64,000 nt of DNA from Deinococcus humi (GTDB lineage: Bacteria; Deinococcota; Deinococci; Deinococcales; Deinococcaceae), in contig NZ_JACHFL010000010.1 of assembly GCF_014201875.1 (NCBI RefSeq), forward strand, positions 1 through 64,000. The letters are read 5' to 3'. How positions within the stretch are numbered: position 1 is the first letter of the stretch; each line of letters opens with the position of its first letter. Made by a program: the position numbers and the translations under genes. Shown one piece after another: positions 1 to 7,819 of this stretch. The notes beneath the pieces are model-generated. The model was given only the letters and a program-made list of their open reading frames with translations, had not been told where the DNA came from and did no database searches.

Positions 1-933
1 TAAAGTGCGTCTGAAAACCGTCAGGGTGGGAATTTGGCCAGGCGGCGAACCATCAGACGGATCATCACTTCGTACACGAGGTTCTCTGCGGTTTCGACCA
101 GTGCTTCGTAATCCTTGGCCAGGCGTCTGGACTTGCCCAGCCAAGCGAAGGTTCGCTCCACCACCCAGCGGCGCTTCAACACCACAAAGCCCTTGGGCAC
201 CTCCACGTGTCGTGGAGGTGCGTCTTTCGGTGCCCAGGTCCCTTGCCAGCCTGACCAAGGATGCTTGACGATCTCCAGCGTCCAGCCCAGATGGGTCTTG
301 ATGTCGCTCGCCAATTTTCCGGTGTATCCCGCGTCGGCCCACACGTGCTGCATGCGAGGAAACACATTCGGCAGGTCCCGCAGGAGCAGGACCGCACCCG
401 TGCGGTCCTGGATGTCCGCCTCGTGCACCTTGATCGCCATCACCAGACCCAACGTGTCGACGAGGAGGTGACGTTTCCGGCCACTCAATTTTTTCCCACC
501 GTCGTAGCCGCGAGGTCCACCAGCTTCAGTGGTCTTGACCGATTGACTGTCAATGGTCGCGGCGCGACCCTCACGCTGACGGACCAACTCCCGAAGGGTG
601 GTGTGCAGTGCCTCCCAGACGCCCTGAAGTCGCCACAGTCGGTGGTAGTGGTAGACCGTCTGCCATGGGGGTAAGTCGTGTGGCATGGCCCGCCAAGCTA
701 TACCGCCGCGCAGGACGTAAAAGATCCCGTCCAGGATCTCTCGCAGCGACCACTTCCGGGGGCGGCCGACGGCGGCCTCTTGAGGAAGAAAGGGAAGAAG
801 AATGTTCCATTCGGCGTCTTTCAGATCGTTTGGGTACGCAGGCCGGGTCATGAGCGCACCACCTCCGGCCCCACCGTGCACGCTTTATGGCTCAGGGAAA
901 ACCTGCGCCAGCACGTTTTTCAGACGCACTTTA
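1..933 (-). mobile_element. IS5-family insertion sequence
   Basis: One transposase gene is bounded by near-perfect inverted repeats. The left end reads TAAAGTGCGTCTGAAAAcC and the reverse complement of the right end (about 915-933) reads TAAAGTGCGTCTGAAAAaC. The outermost TA may be the target duplication typical of the IS427/IS1031 groups. The element begins exactly at the window edge, so the outer flank cannot be checked. It lies downstream of the ParB gene, where a partner partition gene might have been. Confidence 0.85.
21..851 (-). CDS. IS5-family DDE transposase
   Basis: Cut-and-paste transposase of about 276 residues, a normal length for IS5/IS427-type enzymes. The N-terminus has the DUF4096-type region (RPAYPNDLKDAEW, then the GRPRKWSLREILDGIFYVLRGG block). 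The DDE core follows: the first Asp in ATIDSQSVKTTEAGG, the second in VWADAGYTGK, and the Glu in RRWVVERTFAWLGKSRRLAKDYE. A GTG 30 bases upstream also opens the frame, but the ATG at 851 gives the canonical MTRPAYP start. The frame is intact, so the element may be active. Confidence 0.9.
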   Translation of the reverse strand: MTRPAYPNDLKDAEWNILLPFLPQEAAVGRPRKWSLREILDGIFYVLRGGIAWRAMPHDLPPWQTVYHYHRLWRLQGVWEALHTTLRELVRQREGRAATIDSQSVKTTEAGGPRGYDGGKKLSGRKRHLLVDTLGLVMAIKVHEADIQDRTGAVLLLRDLPNVFPRMQHVWADAGYTGKLASDIKTHLGWTLEIVKHPWSGWQGTWAPKDAPPRHVEVPKGFVVLKRRWVVERTFAWLGKSRRLAKDYEALVETAENLVYEVMIRLMVRRLAKFPP

Positions 934-1269
934 TGGCGTCGCTCCTTGGAAGGTAGGCGAGAGCGACGCCGCCTTACGCCTGCGCCCGGTGCGCTGGTAA
1001 AGGCAACTCTCGCGTTCAGTCGCCGTTTATGACGGGCGGTTTCAATGCGTTTTGCCTGGGCTGTCGCGGTACGTCACCCCATACAGGACCGTGCTGAACA
1101 CCTGCCTTCCGTATTCGCACTGGCACCTGTAGCAAAACAAAATCACCTGGGCGCGTGCGTCTGTCCATTCCTGCCGCTGGCATTGCCCCGCGCAAAGCCG
1201 TGTTTCTGTTGCCGCCCATGTGCGCTCCCTGGGGAAAGGGGAGAAGGGGTGCCTCTCCCTTCTCCATTG
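934..1269. other. Gap between IS5 element and parB
   Basis: No convincing gene. On the minus strand, just after the parB stop, a 9-bp inverted repeat (GGAGAAGGG at 1240-1248, CCCTTCTCC at 1257-1265) could end or stabilise the parB transcript, but no T-run follows. One minus-strand frame ending at 1042 has a CxxC-like patch (CYRCQCEYG), yet it has no start codon in frame. It may be a broken zinc-ribbon gene. Confidence 0.35.
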
Positions 1270-3144
1270 CTAGAACTTCACGAGATCCGGCAGCCATCCG
1301 GCTTGCTTAAGCGCGGACGCTTTTTCCAGAATCAGCCCCACGATCTCTTTCTTGCTGGCCTTGGTGAGTCCAACTGGACGGAACGCTTCGGGCATGGTCT
1401 CGATCAGTTTCAAGAGTGCGTCGGTGGTGTGGCCCTCCAGATACGAAGTGCTGAGGGTGAAGCACTCCTGCACATCATTAGTCACGTCCAGCCGCTCGGC
1501 CAATGCCTTCACGCGGCGCGGCGCGGGATTCAAGCTGTTGTCCCAGTCGCCCACCTGCTGATGCGTCAGGTAAGCAAACAGTTTCAACAGGTCCTCGGTT
1601 TGGACTGCCGGCGCGGTCAAGGCTTCCTGCACGTCAAATCCAAAATTCCGGGAGGTCAGCCGTCCGCTCTCCTCCAGGGCAAACACCGTGGCGAAGGTAG
1701 AGGCCAGCTCTGCCGCCAGGGCGCGGCCTTCCTCGGTCAGCGGCACCTCTTTCACACCCCGCAGGTGGATTTCCATTGCCCCGCCGCCGTTGCGGGAGAT
1801 GGTGACCTTGGCCAGTGATTCGCAGGCCAGGGCGAGGCACATTCTGGGGTCCGTTGCCAGATGGCCTTGAATCGCCCGGGTGCGCGCCCTGTGGGCCATG
1901 ATGTGCGCGGCCTCCCTGATCTTCGGGCTGGTGTTGGCGGCAGGGTAAGCCGTGACCGCGCCGCTCCCGGCTTCGCCCGTTACCTCAGCCTCGGCCCTGG
2001 CTTTCTCGACCTGCCCACGCTTGAACGCCTGAGCGTCGGCGTGGCGCACATACAAAGCGCTTTGGCCGATCTTTCCGGTGGCCGTGCTGCAAATCAGGGC
2101 CAGATTCGGGGTCATGCCCTGTGGCAGCGTCACCCATTCATGGGTGGGGAGATTTGCATACGCGCTCTCCACAGGCACAATTTCCACCTTGTCCCACTTG
2201 CCGCTCCCCTCCTCCTGGGCCTTGATGAGTTCCAGCGCCTCAAGCTGTCGGTTCAGGGCCGTCTTGTGGTCCGCGAACTTGGCCGGAAAGTCGCCCAGCA
2301 TCCCCAGCCCACCCTCGTCAATCCTGAGACCGCTGGCCTCCACATCGAACAAAGCATGCTCCACGAGAAACGCCCCGGCCTTCACGAGATTCTTGAGGGT
2401 AGAGATACTGTTGCCGTTGCGGGCGTGTTCGGTGAGGGATTTCTTCATGGCTCCGCTGGCCGCCGCGATCACCCTGGCGTGTTCCAGTGTGATGGCACCC
2501 TCGTCCAGCAGTTTGCGGCCCTCGCGCCCCAGACCTGCGGCCAATTGAGCGCGGCTTTTGACGGTGTTGGGGTGCTTGCCGTACTTGGTCGCCACATAAT
2601 CCGCTGTGCGGCCCGCTGCCATCAGCGCCAGAAAAGCGTCGGCCTCCTCCATGGGCGTCATGTCCTGGCGCTGGCTGTTTTCCAGTGTGGCCACCTCGAT
2701 CAGCTCCGCATCGGTCATCTCCTCGATCCGGAAGGGGAGGGGGTAGCTGTCCGGCACCTGATAGAACGCCTCGCCCATGATCGGGCGCCCGTTGGCATCC
2801 TCGCCAGTCTGCACCTGCACGGTCAAGCCCTGGACCAGCAATTCGACGGCCCGCTGACGGCGTTCGCCTGCGGCCAGCTCGATCATGCCGCTTTCTTTGG
2901 CGCTGGGCCTGCCGATCAGGTTTTGCTCAATGCCCGTGCGGATGACGTTCCCAGCGTCGTCAAACTTGGTCCGCTGAAAGATGCTGGCGGCAAGTTCCAC
3001 GAGTTTGTCGTGGTCAAACCGCTTGCGGGGGTTCAGGCTGCTACGGCAGGTGCGGCTGTAAGGGATATTCACCACATCGGCGGTGGGGTCTGGGGTCACG
3101 AGGCGAAGTGGGGCGGGGCCAGTCATCTGTTCTGCTGTGGTCAT
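1270..3144 (-). CDS. ParB/RepB/Spo0J-family partition protein
   Basis: DNA-binding partition or plasmid-maintenance protein of 624 residues, much longer than classic ParB (about 300). The ParB N-terminal nuclease/CTPase-like domain covers roughly residues 20-165, with AAGERRQRAVELL near residue 90 and LENSQRQDMTPMEEADAFLAL near 150. A helix-turn-helix (TADYVATKYGKHPNTVKSRAQLAAGL) follows near residue 185. The long C-terminus is unassigned. The ATG at 3144 is preceded by AAAGGAG at good spacing, so I chose it over an upstream start. No ParA gene is visible; the neighbouring IS may have displaced it, or it lies outside the window. The strong promoter upstream sits between inverted TTGACA copies, which suggests autoregulation. 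Confidence 0.85.
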   Translation of the reverse strand: MTTAEQMTGPAPLRLVTPDPTADVVNIPYSRTCRSSLNPRKRFDHDKLVELAASIFQRTKFDDAGNVIRTGIEQNLIGRPSAKESGMIELAAGERRQRAVELLVQGLTVQVQTGEDANGRPIMGEAFYQVPDSYPLPFRIEEMTDAELIEVATLENSQRQDMTPMEEADAFLALMAAGRTADYVATKYGKHPNTVKSRAQLAAGLGREGRKLLDEGAITLEHARVIAAASGAMKKSLTEHARNGNSISTLKNLVKAGAFLVEHALFDVEASGLRIDEGGLGMLGDFPAKFADHKTALNRQLEALELIKAQEEGSGKWDKVEIVPVESAYANLPTHEWVTLPQGMTPNLALICSTATGKIGQSALYVRHADAQAFKRGQVEKARAEAEVTGEAGSGAVTAYPAANTSPKIREAAHIMAHRARTRAIQGHLATDPRMCLALACESLAKVTISRNGGGAMEIHLRGVKEVPLTEEGRALAAELASTFATVFALEESGRLTSRNFGFDVQEALTAPAVQTEDLLKLFAYLTHQQVGDWDNSLNPAPRRVKALAERLDVTNDVQECFTLSTSYLEGHTTDALLKLIETMPEAFRPVGLTKASKKEIVGLILEKASALKQAGWLPDLVKF

Positions 3145-3179
3145 ATGGAACGCTCCTTTCCTCTGTCTAAGGTATTGAC

Positions 3180-3208
3180 AATATAGTATATTCATTACTT
3201 ACTGTCAA
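3180..3208 (-). promoter_or_regulatory. Consensus sigma-70 promoter of parB with dyad
   Basis: Read on the minus strand, a perfect -35 TTGACA (3208-3203), a 17-base spacer and -10 TATATT (3185-3180) precede parB. A second, inverted TTGACA lies at 3175-3180, making a dyad over the promoter that could be an operator. Confidence 0.75.
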
Positions 3209-3397
3209 GACTTCAAGGAGAAAGTCAGGCCCCTCTCTTGCCGCCCCTATCGGCTTTTCCCCCGTCCCGCGCCCGCCCGACACGTCGTCCCCTCGGGGCG
3301 TCGTGTGCCGCCCCCAGCGGCGTGACAGAGTTCGCGTTCGCCGTAGTGTCGCCCGCCTCTCTGGGATCCCCCTTCACCCCTGCCCTTTGCTCTGGCT

Positions 3398-3466
3398 GCT
3401 GTCAAGCTGGGCCGCTTGAAGCGGCCCACAGCCGCAACCCGGCCTCCCTCTGCCGGGTTTGACAGC
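3398..3466. repeat. Three-stem nested inverted repeats
   Basis: An outer stem (GCTGTCAA at 3398-3405 with TTGACAGC at 3459-3466) encloses two hairpins: TGGGCCGCTT/AAGCGGCCCA (3408-3417 with 3419-3428) and AACCCGGC/GCCGGGTT (3436-3443 with 3452-3459). All pairings are perfect. DNA or RNA could fold as a three-way junction. Confidence 0.7.
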
Positions 3467-3498
3467 TTCCTGCGCGCTGCCCTCATCCTTTGGCCGCA

Positions 3499-3548
3499 GG
3501 CCAGCCGGAAAAATGTATGAGGCCGTTGCCAACATTTTCCGGCTGGCC
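3499..3548. repeat. Long inverted repeat (about 17-bp arms)
   Basis: GGCCAGCCGGAAAAATGT (3499-3516) pairs with AACATTTTCCGGCTGGCC (3531-3548), with one base slipped, across a 14-base loop. A second, outer pair (CCTCATC at 3481-3487, GATGAGG at 3549-3555) extends the symmetry. It could be a transcription terminator, a partition site or an origin hairpin. Confidence 0.65.
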
Positions 3549-3915
3549 GATGAGGTCCTTTTGGGCTGTTGATCTGTTGATCTCTTCAAAAAAGACGTGC
3601 GGTCAAAGGTCGCCGTATATTTTTATATTTCTATACTTCTGTGTTTTCAGGGTGCTGTGTTCGAGCCCAACTCAGACGGCGGAACGGGTGCTGCGCGGCC
3701 CCTGGGCCGCTCCGTGACACACAGTAAGTGCGTGGCGGTCAGAGTAGGTGTGCGGTTTGTACTCCCTGAGGCTGTGGCAAACCACATCAGGTCGTCGGGA
3801 GCTGTTAGAGACGCTGGACATTGCATGCTTGCACCGTACGTGATTTAGTTTTTGGGCATATCCTCCTCATTAAATACGCCTACATCGTAAAATGATAATA
3901 TGGTAAGGACGTCAA

Positions 3916-5412
3916 TTACTTTCCACGGCTGTAGGAGAGGGAGACCGTCCCCCTGAGGTTCACTTCGGCCACAGGCGGTTGACCACCCGGGACCTTCAAC
4001 GATCCCTTGAAAACGACAGTTACCCTTGCTGCCGTGGTTCGACTGAAGTTCATCTGGCGGATGTGATCGACAAGGTTGAGGGAGCGAATGTAATACGTTG
4101 CAAGCAGAGCGGCCAACTGGAGTGCCTGACCAAGTTCACCTGCCTGCCGGAGGGCGTACGGCAGGACACCGCCCCGCACTTCATTTGGCAGCTCAGGAAA
4201 GTAGGCCGCGAATGAAACAGGTTCAGGCGCTTCTCCAAGCAGAAGTTGGCGAAGCTGACGCTCTGCAACGATCTCAGGCGCTTGCCCCATGAAGTTGATC
4301 CTCATATCGGTGCCATGGGCCTGCACCGGGACGAGTCTCAGGGTCATTGTCGATACTCGTCCCGTCGTGGTCTCGCTGAGCAGGGATACCTGCACATCCA
4401 GGGCATCCAGGCGGTCAACGAAGCGAACCTTTCGATACCCGAAGTGGGGAGGGGCAAGGGTCCGGAGGGCGGCGCGGTCTTCCGGCCCGCGAACGTTCAG
4501 TTCGAGTTCTAGACTCTCATCCTGCGCGCGGGTCACCCGCCTTGCCTGATATAGGCGGTCGCCCAGGAGCACCACGTGTCCCGCAAGTCCACGCGACGCC
4601 CCTGACGTCCCCGGCTTGCGGGCGCTCTCCGTCTTGACGCGGACCGGAGTGGGACGTTTCAGCTTTTGCAGGGTCGCGTTGACGATGCGCTGGACTCCGT
4701 TCGAACGCGTCAAAAAACCCGTGGTCGATCGGACACCCGGCACCTCCGTATCGTCCAGTCTCACGGGCAGGATGTACGCCTGGTGATCCAGAAACGCCCG
4801 CGCTTGGGCGCTCTCCCGTTCGAGCCTGGTCCAGGCCTTCTTGACATAGTTCCTGGAGAGAAACATGATGCAGAACCGGGCCTGGTTGCGGTAGATGTCG
4901 TCCAGATACTCGTAGAGATTGCTGCCCCACAACTCGCTCTCAATATCCGCATCACGGTCGTAAAAGGTCTTGACCCCTGCTGCCGTGAGCGCCTCATAGA
5001 CCTGGTGGACGAACTTGCGATCCTCGCCCGCAAACGAGAGACAGACGTCGAAGGGATATGCCTTGTTGCTCTCGCGAGACTTCGCTTTGACCGCAGGGAG
5101 CCTGGCACTGATCCGTTTCGCTGCAGCCGGTTTCGCCGCTAGGAACCCGTCAATCACTTCCTGCCGGGCACGCAACTGCGTCCTGACGTCGGTGAGTGTG
5201 CCGTAGCTCATTCGGCCCAGCGCCTCAAACGCCTTCGCGCTGGTCTGTCCCCCAGGGGTACCTTTCAGCAACCGTAAGGCTTCCCGGTTCCACCGCTGGA
5301 TCTCTGACTTCAGCTTGAGGGCTGCGGCAGAGGCGTCAAACTGCTCGGGCTTCCTCTTGCGGAGGAGGGGTTGCAGCGCGGCGCGGTGGGCATCCAGCTT
5401 TTTGCGCGTCAT
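3916..5412 (-). CDS. TIR-domain protein (candidate defence effector)
   Basis: Protein of 498 residues. Residues 1-115 are a charged helical region. A TIR domain covers about 119-245: YPFDVCLSFAGEDRKFV opens it, YEALTAAGVKTFYDRD follows, and FLSRNYVKKAWTRLERES carries the Trp and Glu in the position of the NAD-cleaving glutamate of bacterial and SARM1 TIR enzymes. The last 200 residues or so are an unrecognised, beta-rich domain. The start at 5412 overlaps the stop of the upstream membrane-protein gene (ATGA), so translation is coupled. It is the last of four overlapping genes. By family knowledge TIR proteins often deplete NAD+ in abortive infection; that role here is inference from the TIR motif and operon layout. 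The ORF extends upstream without a supported start. Confidence 0.8.
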   Translation of the reverse strand: MTRKKLDAHRAALQPLLRKRKPEQFDASAAALKLKSEIQRWNREALRLLKGTPGGQTSAKAFEALGRMSYGTLTDVRTQLRARQEVIDGFLAAKPAAAKRISARLPAVKAKSRESNKAYPFDVCLSFAGEDRKFVHQVYEALTAAGVKTFYDRDADIESELWGSNLYEYLDDIYRNQARFCIMFLSRNYVKKAWTRLERESAQARAFLDHQAYILPVRLDDTEVPGVRSTTGFLTRSNGVQRIVNATLQKLKRPTPVRVKTESARKPGTSGASRGLAGHVVLLGDRLYQARRVTRAQDESLELELNVRGPEDRAALRTLAPPHFGYRKVRFVDRLDALDVQVSLLSETTTGRVSTMTLRLVPVQAHGTDMRINFMGQAPEIVAERQLRQLLLGEAPEPVSFAAYFPELPNEVRGGVLPYALRQAGELGQALQLAALLATYYIRSLNLVDHIRQMNFSRTTAARVTVVFKGSLKVPGGQPPVAEVNLRGTVSLSYSRGK

Positions 5413-5813
5413 ATGATCTCCCGGGCCACGGCCACCACCACCAGCACGAGGGGGACGTAAAAGACCAGCATGGCGGGGCGGAACGCACTGACGGCCCACG
5501 TCTCTGCGGTCAGGGCGTCCAGCTGGAAGTCAAAGGCATCCTGCTGCCCCTGCCGGGTCAGGTTGAAGATCCGCCGGTATTGATGTTCCCGAGCGAGCAG
5601 GTAGGCGTCCAGTGCCCAGAAGATGACCGTCGGCACGAGGGCCAGTGTCGCCAGCCGCTCCTGCCCCGTCGCCCCGCTGAAAGTCAGCAGGGCTGTCACC
5701 AGCGTCACTGCCCACCCCTTAAGCAGGAACCCGTTGGTAGACAGGCGTCCAATGATGCCCTGGAGGAGTTCGAGCGACTTGCGCTGATCTTCGGTCAGCA
5801 GGGGGAAGGTCAC
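5409..5813 (-). CDS. Small multi-pass membrane protein of TIR operon
   Basis: About 134 residues with two hydrophobic pairs: FLLKGWAVTLVTALLTFSG near the start, then ATLALVPTVIFWALDAYLL, and near the end AMLVFYVPLVLVVVAVA. The pattern (IIGRLSTNGFLLKGWAVTL, later FWALDAYLLAREHQYRRIF) resembles a widespread uncharacterised family of small membrane proteins, but I cannot name it with certainty. Start choice is uncertain: GTG at 5813 lies just after the upstream stop, while TTG at 5846 would give a 25-base overlap. It overlaps the TIR gene by four bases, suggesting a stable partner, perhaps a pore-forming or anchoring subunit. Confidence 0.7.
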   Translation of the reverse strand: MTFPLLTEDQRKSLELLQGIIGRLSTNGFLLKGWAVTLVTALLTFSGATGQERLATLALVPTVIFWALDAYLLAREHQYRRIFNLTRQGQQDAFDFQLDALTAETWAVSAFRPAMLVFYVPLVLVVVAVAREII

Positions 5814-5820
5814 CGGATCA

Positions 5821-6018
5821 TCATAGGGCCCGCTCCTCCTGAGCAAGCAGCGTTTTGACCACCGCGTGCAGGATGCCCTGCACCATCTCGTCGCTCAGAT
5901 TCTGTCCAGACTGCACGTAGATCAGGCTACGGCTGAACAATGCGTCCGCGAGCCGGAGCACCTCGGGGGCGGGCGTGGTGGGATCTGCGAGGCGTTCCAT
6001 CGTTTCTCGGGCATTCAC
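5821..6018 (-). CDS. Small helical protein of TIR operon
   Basis: Unrecognised protein of about 65 residues, predicted all-alpha, with no signal peptide or membrane segment. The GTG at 6018 overlaps the stop of the preceding gene (GTGA), the arrangement used throughout this operon; an internal ATG at 6000 is an alternative. C-terminal helices QGILHAVVKTLLAQEERAL are amphipathic. It may be a sensor, inhibitor or scaffold for the TIR protein, but nothing in the sequence shows which. Confidence 0.55.
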   Translation of the reverse strand: MNARETMERLADPTTPAPEVLRLADALFSRSLIYVQSGQNLSDEMVQGILHAVVKTLLAQEERAL

Positions 6019-6257
6019 TGCGTACCGCCGTAATACTTGTGGATGTACTGCACGAGGTTCCACATTTCCTGAAGGGAAGTGCCACTGTACGCCCAGGAGA
6101 AGGTGGTGATGTCCTCCATGTTGCCTTGCTTGCGGTAGCCCGCCCGGTGCTGGAATTCCTGAAGGCTGATGCCCCAGGCGTCATGCGCCTCGATCAGGGT
6201 TCGCAGTTCCTCCAGAGAGTGAAGACTCCGGATGCTCGTCGTCCTGCTCCAATTCAT
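6015..6257 (-). CDS. Small first protein of TIR operon
   Basis: Unrecognised 80-residue protein rich in aromatic residues (two WxxQ/E-type patches, TTFSWAYSGTSLQEMWNLVQ), predicted helical and cytosolic. The ATG at 6257 is supported by a TAAGAT -10 box ending five bases upstream, fitting leaderless translation. The frame extends upstream as a long open frame, but that region is antisense to the gene at 6354 and has no coding character. It leads the operon and overlaps the next gene by four bases. Confidence 0.6.
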   Translation of the reverse strand: MNWSRTTSIRSLHSLEELRTLIEAHDAWGISLQEFQHRAGYRKQGNMEDITTFSWAYSGTSLQEMWNLVQYIHKYYGGTQ

Positions 6258-6262
6258 GGCTG

Positions 6263-6268
6263 ATCTTA
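6263..6268 (-). promoter_or_regulatory. -10 box for TIR operon (leaderless)
   Basis: TAAGAT on the minus strand lies five bases before the ATG at 6257. The same spacing is seen at several other genes here. No clear -35 hexamer is visible. Confidence 0.45.
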
Positions 6269-6341
6269 CCCAGCCCAGGAAAGCCAGCGCAGGGCATGGC
6301 CTGCATGCTGATATCTGGCCTCGCCGCCGCCTCCTTGCTTC

Positions 6342-6347
6342 TACACT
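6342..6347 (+). promoter_or_regulatory. -10 box for secreted-protein gene (leaderless)
   Basis: TACACT ends six bases before the ATG at 6354, leaving no room for a ribosome-binding site. This is a typical leaderless arrangement in Deinococcus. Confidence 0.5.
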
Positions 6348-6353
6348 TTGACC

Positions 6354-7330
6354 ATGATGCGTTCCACTTCGGCGGTCGCGCTCCTTGCACTCTGCTCCAG
6401 CGCCCTCACGGCTCCTGTCCTGGGTCAGCGGATTGATCTGTCGCGGCGCGCGGTCACCGCGCTGAAGGCCACCGGCCTCTGTCAGGAACTCTCGTGCAAG
6501 GACGCCGTGATCGCCCGGATTGATCCCCGCACCACCTACCTTGGTGTGCTTGACGGGGGCGCGTTTACCTATCTGGTCGATGGGAAGGTAGCCATGATGG
6601 GCTGGATGGGCCGCCCGCATGGCGAGAGTCCTCTCACGCCGAGTCCAGCACAATTCAATCGCCTTGCCTCGAGGGGAGCAGGACAGGCTATCCCCCGCAG
6701 CTGGCTTAAAGTGACCTGGGACAACTAGGACGGCACCCTCGGCCTGGATCCCATGAACTTGCCCCGCGCCGTGCAGGAGAGCACGGTCTATGGATCGAAG
6801 ACTGGATCCGGGGCCTGGATGACGCTCTACATGGTTCAGTCGGCGCACGAGGTCAGGTTGCGCGCCTTGATCAACCGTGTAGAGCCGGCCAACGCTCAGG
6901 CGGTGGCGGCACGGTTTATTCAGGCCATGAAGGGGCCTTTGAGTCCCATCCCGGGGCGCTGCCGGGCTAAGGAGACGCCGCTGATGGCCACCGTGCTGCT
7001 GGACGACACAACGTACACGCGGTTTAACGCCTACTTCAGGAAGCTGGGCATGCCCGCCACCGGATGCTGCGGCTCACCCCCAACGTGGAGCCTGCCTGGC
7101 CTGAGCGGCTCAAGCGTTTACGTCGAAACCCGCAGTTTTGATGTGGGAGCGGAGTTGCCGAACGCCTGTGTCGGTGGGGGATCCATGTAAAGGCCACAGG
7201 GCGAACCAATACGACCGCGCTGGTGCACGTCTGGAACAATGGCCTGACCCTCCTGATCAGTTCGTCGGCCTCAGCTCGGGTGAGGCTGGGAGCGAAGGCG
7301 AGTGGCGGGGCAGGTGGACCACACCGTTAA
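6354..7330 (+). pseudogene. Decayed gene for secreted protein of unknown family
   Basis: The frame starts with a signal peptide (MMRSTSAVALLALCSSALT) and runs to an amber TAG at 6726-6728. It then resumes in the same frame (DGTLGLDPMNLPRAVQ) to about 7165. A later segment continues in another frame (VKATGRTNTTALVHVWNNGL) to a stop at 7328. One nonsense codon plus one frameshift therefore break a protein of roughly 320 residues. Two Cys-containing patches (TGLCQELSCKD, PATGCCGSPP) suggest a disulfide-bonded periplasmic protein. No family recognised. It is divergent from the TIR operon. If the lesions are assembly errors, the gene would be intact. Confidence 0.6.
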
Positions 7331-7533
7331 GTGAATGAGGATGGCCCGTATGACCCGGAGATGCGCTGCCGACTATTTGCGCGTGGATCTGGGCCCATAC
7401 GGAAGCTGTACAGTCGTGTGAGACGATTTTATCTGTTGCGCATGTAGAGCATTGGCTGGGACAGAGAAAAACCAAGTTGTCGCCTTTCTCAATCGCCGAG
7501 GAAATGAAAGGCAGGGAGCGGGTATCAATGGGC

Positions 7534-7809
7534 CTACCGGTGGTGAGAGGAGGACATGTGTTCCTCATCACTCCAGACCCGGTAATAGGGGCGGCCTGAT
7601 GTGGCCTTGCCCGCGGCTGCACCTGCGGCACCACTTGCTACGCCACCAAAAAAGCACAGCACGAAGTAAAAGAGCATTGGCAGAGCAGATGCAACGGTCT
7701 TAAGAAGAAATCTCAGAAATACGAAACCGTAAATCGCAGTCAAAACTGTTACTGCTTTGACGACTCGCCAGATGAGTAACAAAATTTGAATTGCATTCTC
7801 CCTGGTCAT
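7534..7809 (-). CDS. Small membrane protein, end of T4SS operon
   Basis: Protein of 91 residues with two membrane segments (IQILLLIWRVVKAVTVLTAI and LPMLFYFVLCFFGGVASGAAG) and a short polar tail ending in His residues. The ATG at 7809 has GGGAGA just upstream and lies ten bases after the stop of the ATPase gene, so it is the last gene of the conjugation operon. The Gly/Ala-rich second helix resembles pore-lining or phage-holin-like helices. No family recognised. Confidence 0.6.
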   Translation of the reverse strand: MTRENAIQILLLIWRVVKAVTVLTAIYGFVFLRFLLKTVASALPMLFYFVLCFFGGVASGAAGAAAGKATSGRPYYRVWSDEEHMSSSHHR

Positions 7810-7819
7810 GGGGTCTCCC

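Larger units (their letters stand above)
3209..3915. other. Gene-free region, possible origin or partition site
   Basis: About 700 bases without a credible gene. The stretch contains two conspicuous secondary-structure elements (listed separately) and an AT-rich patch around 3610-3640 and 3850-3900. Its position beside parB makes a replication origin or centromere-like site plausible. No Rep gene and no obvious iterons were seen. Confidence 0.4.

Noticed and set aside
1861..3186. Long plus-strand frame opposite parB (441 codons)
   Set aside because: Antisense shadow of a high-GC coding gene; no start signal, no domain, His/Gln/Leu-rich composition typical of reverse-strand frames.
3866..3880. 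Four-codon mini-ORF behind GAGGAGGAT on the minus strand
   Set aside because: Too short to judge and not followed by a gene in that direction; a leader peptide could not be supported.
6015..6848. Full 277-codon version of the first TIR-operon gene
   Set aside because: The N-terminal two-thirds is antisense to the secreted-protein gene and lacks coding character; the ATG at 6257 behind a TAAGAT box is far better supported.
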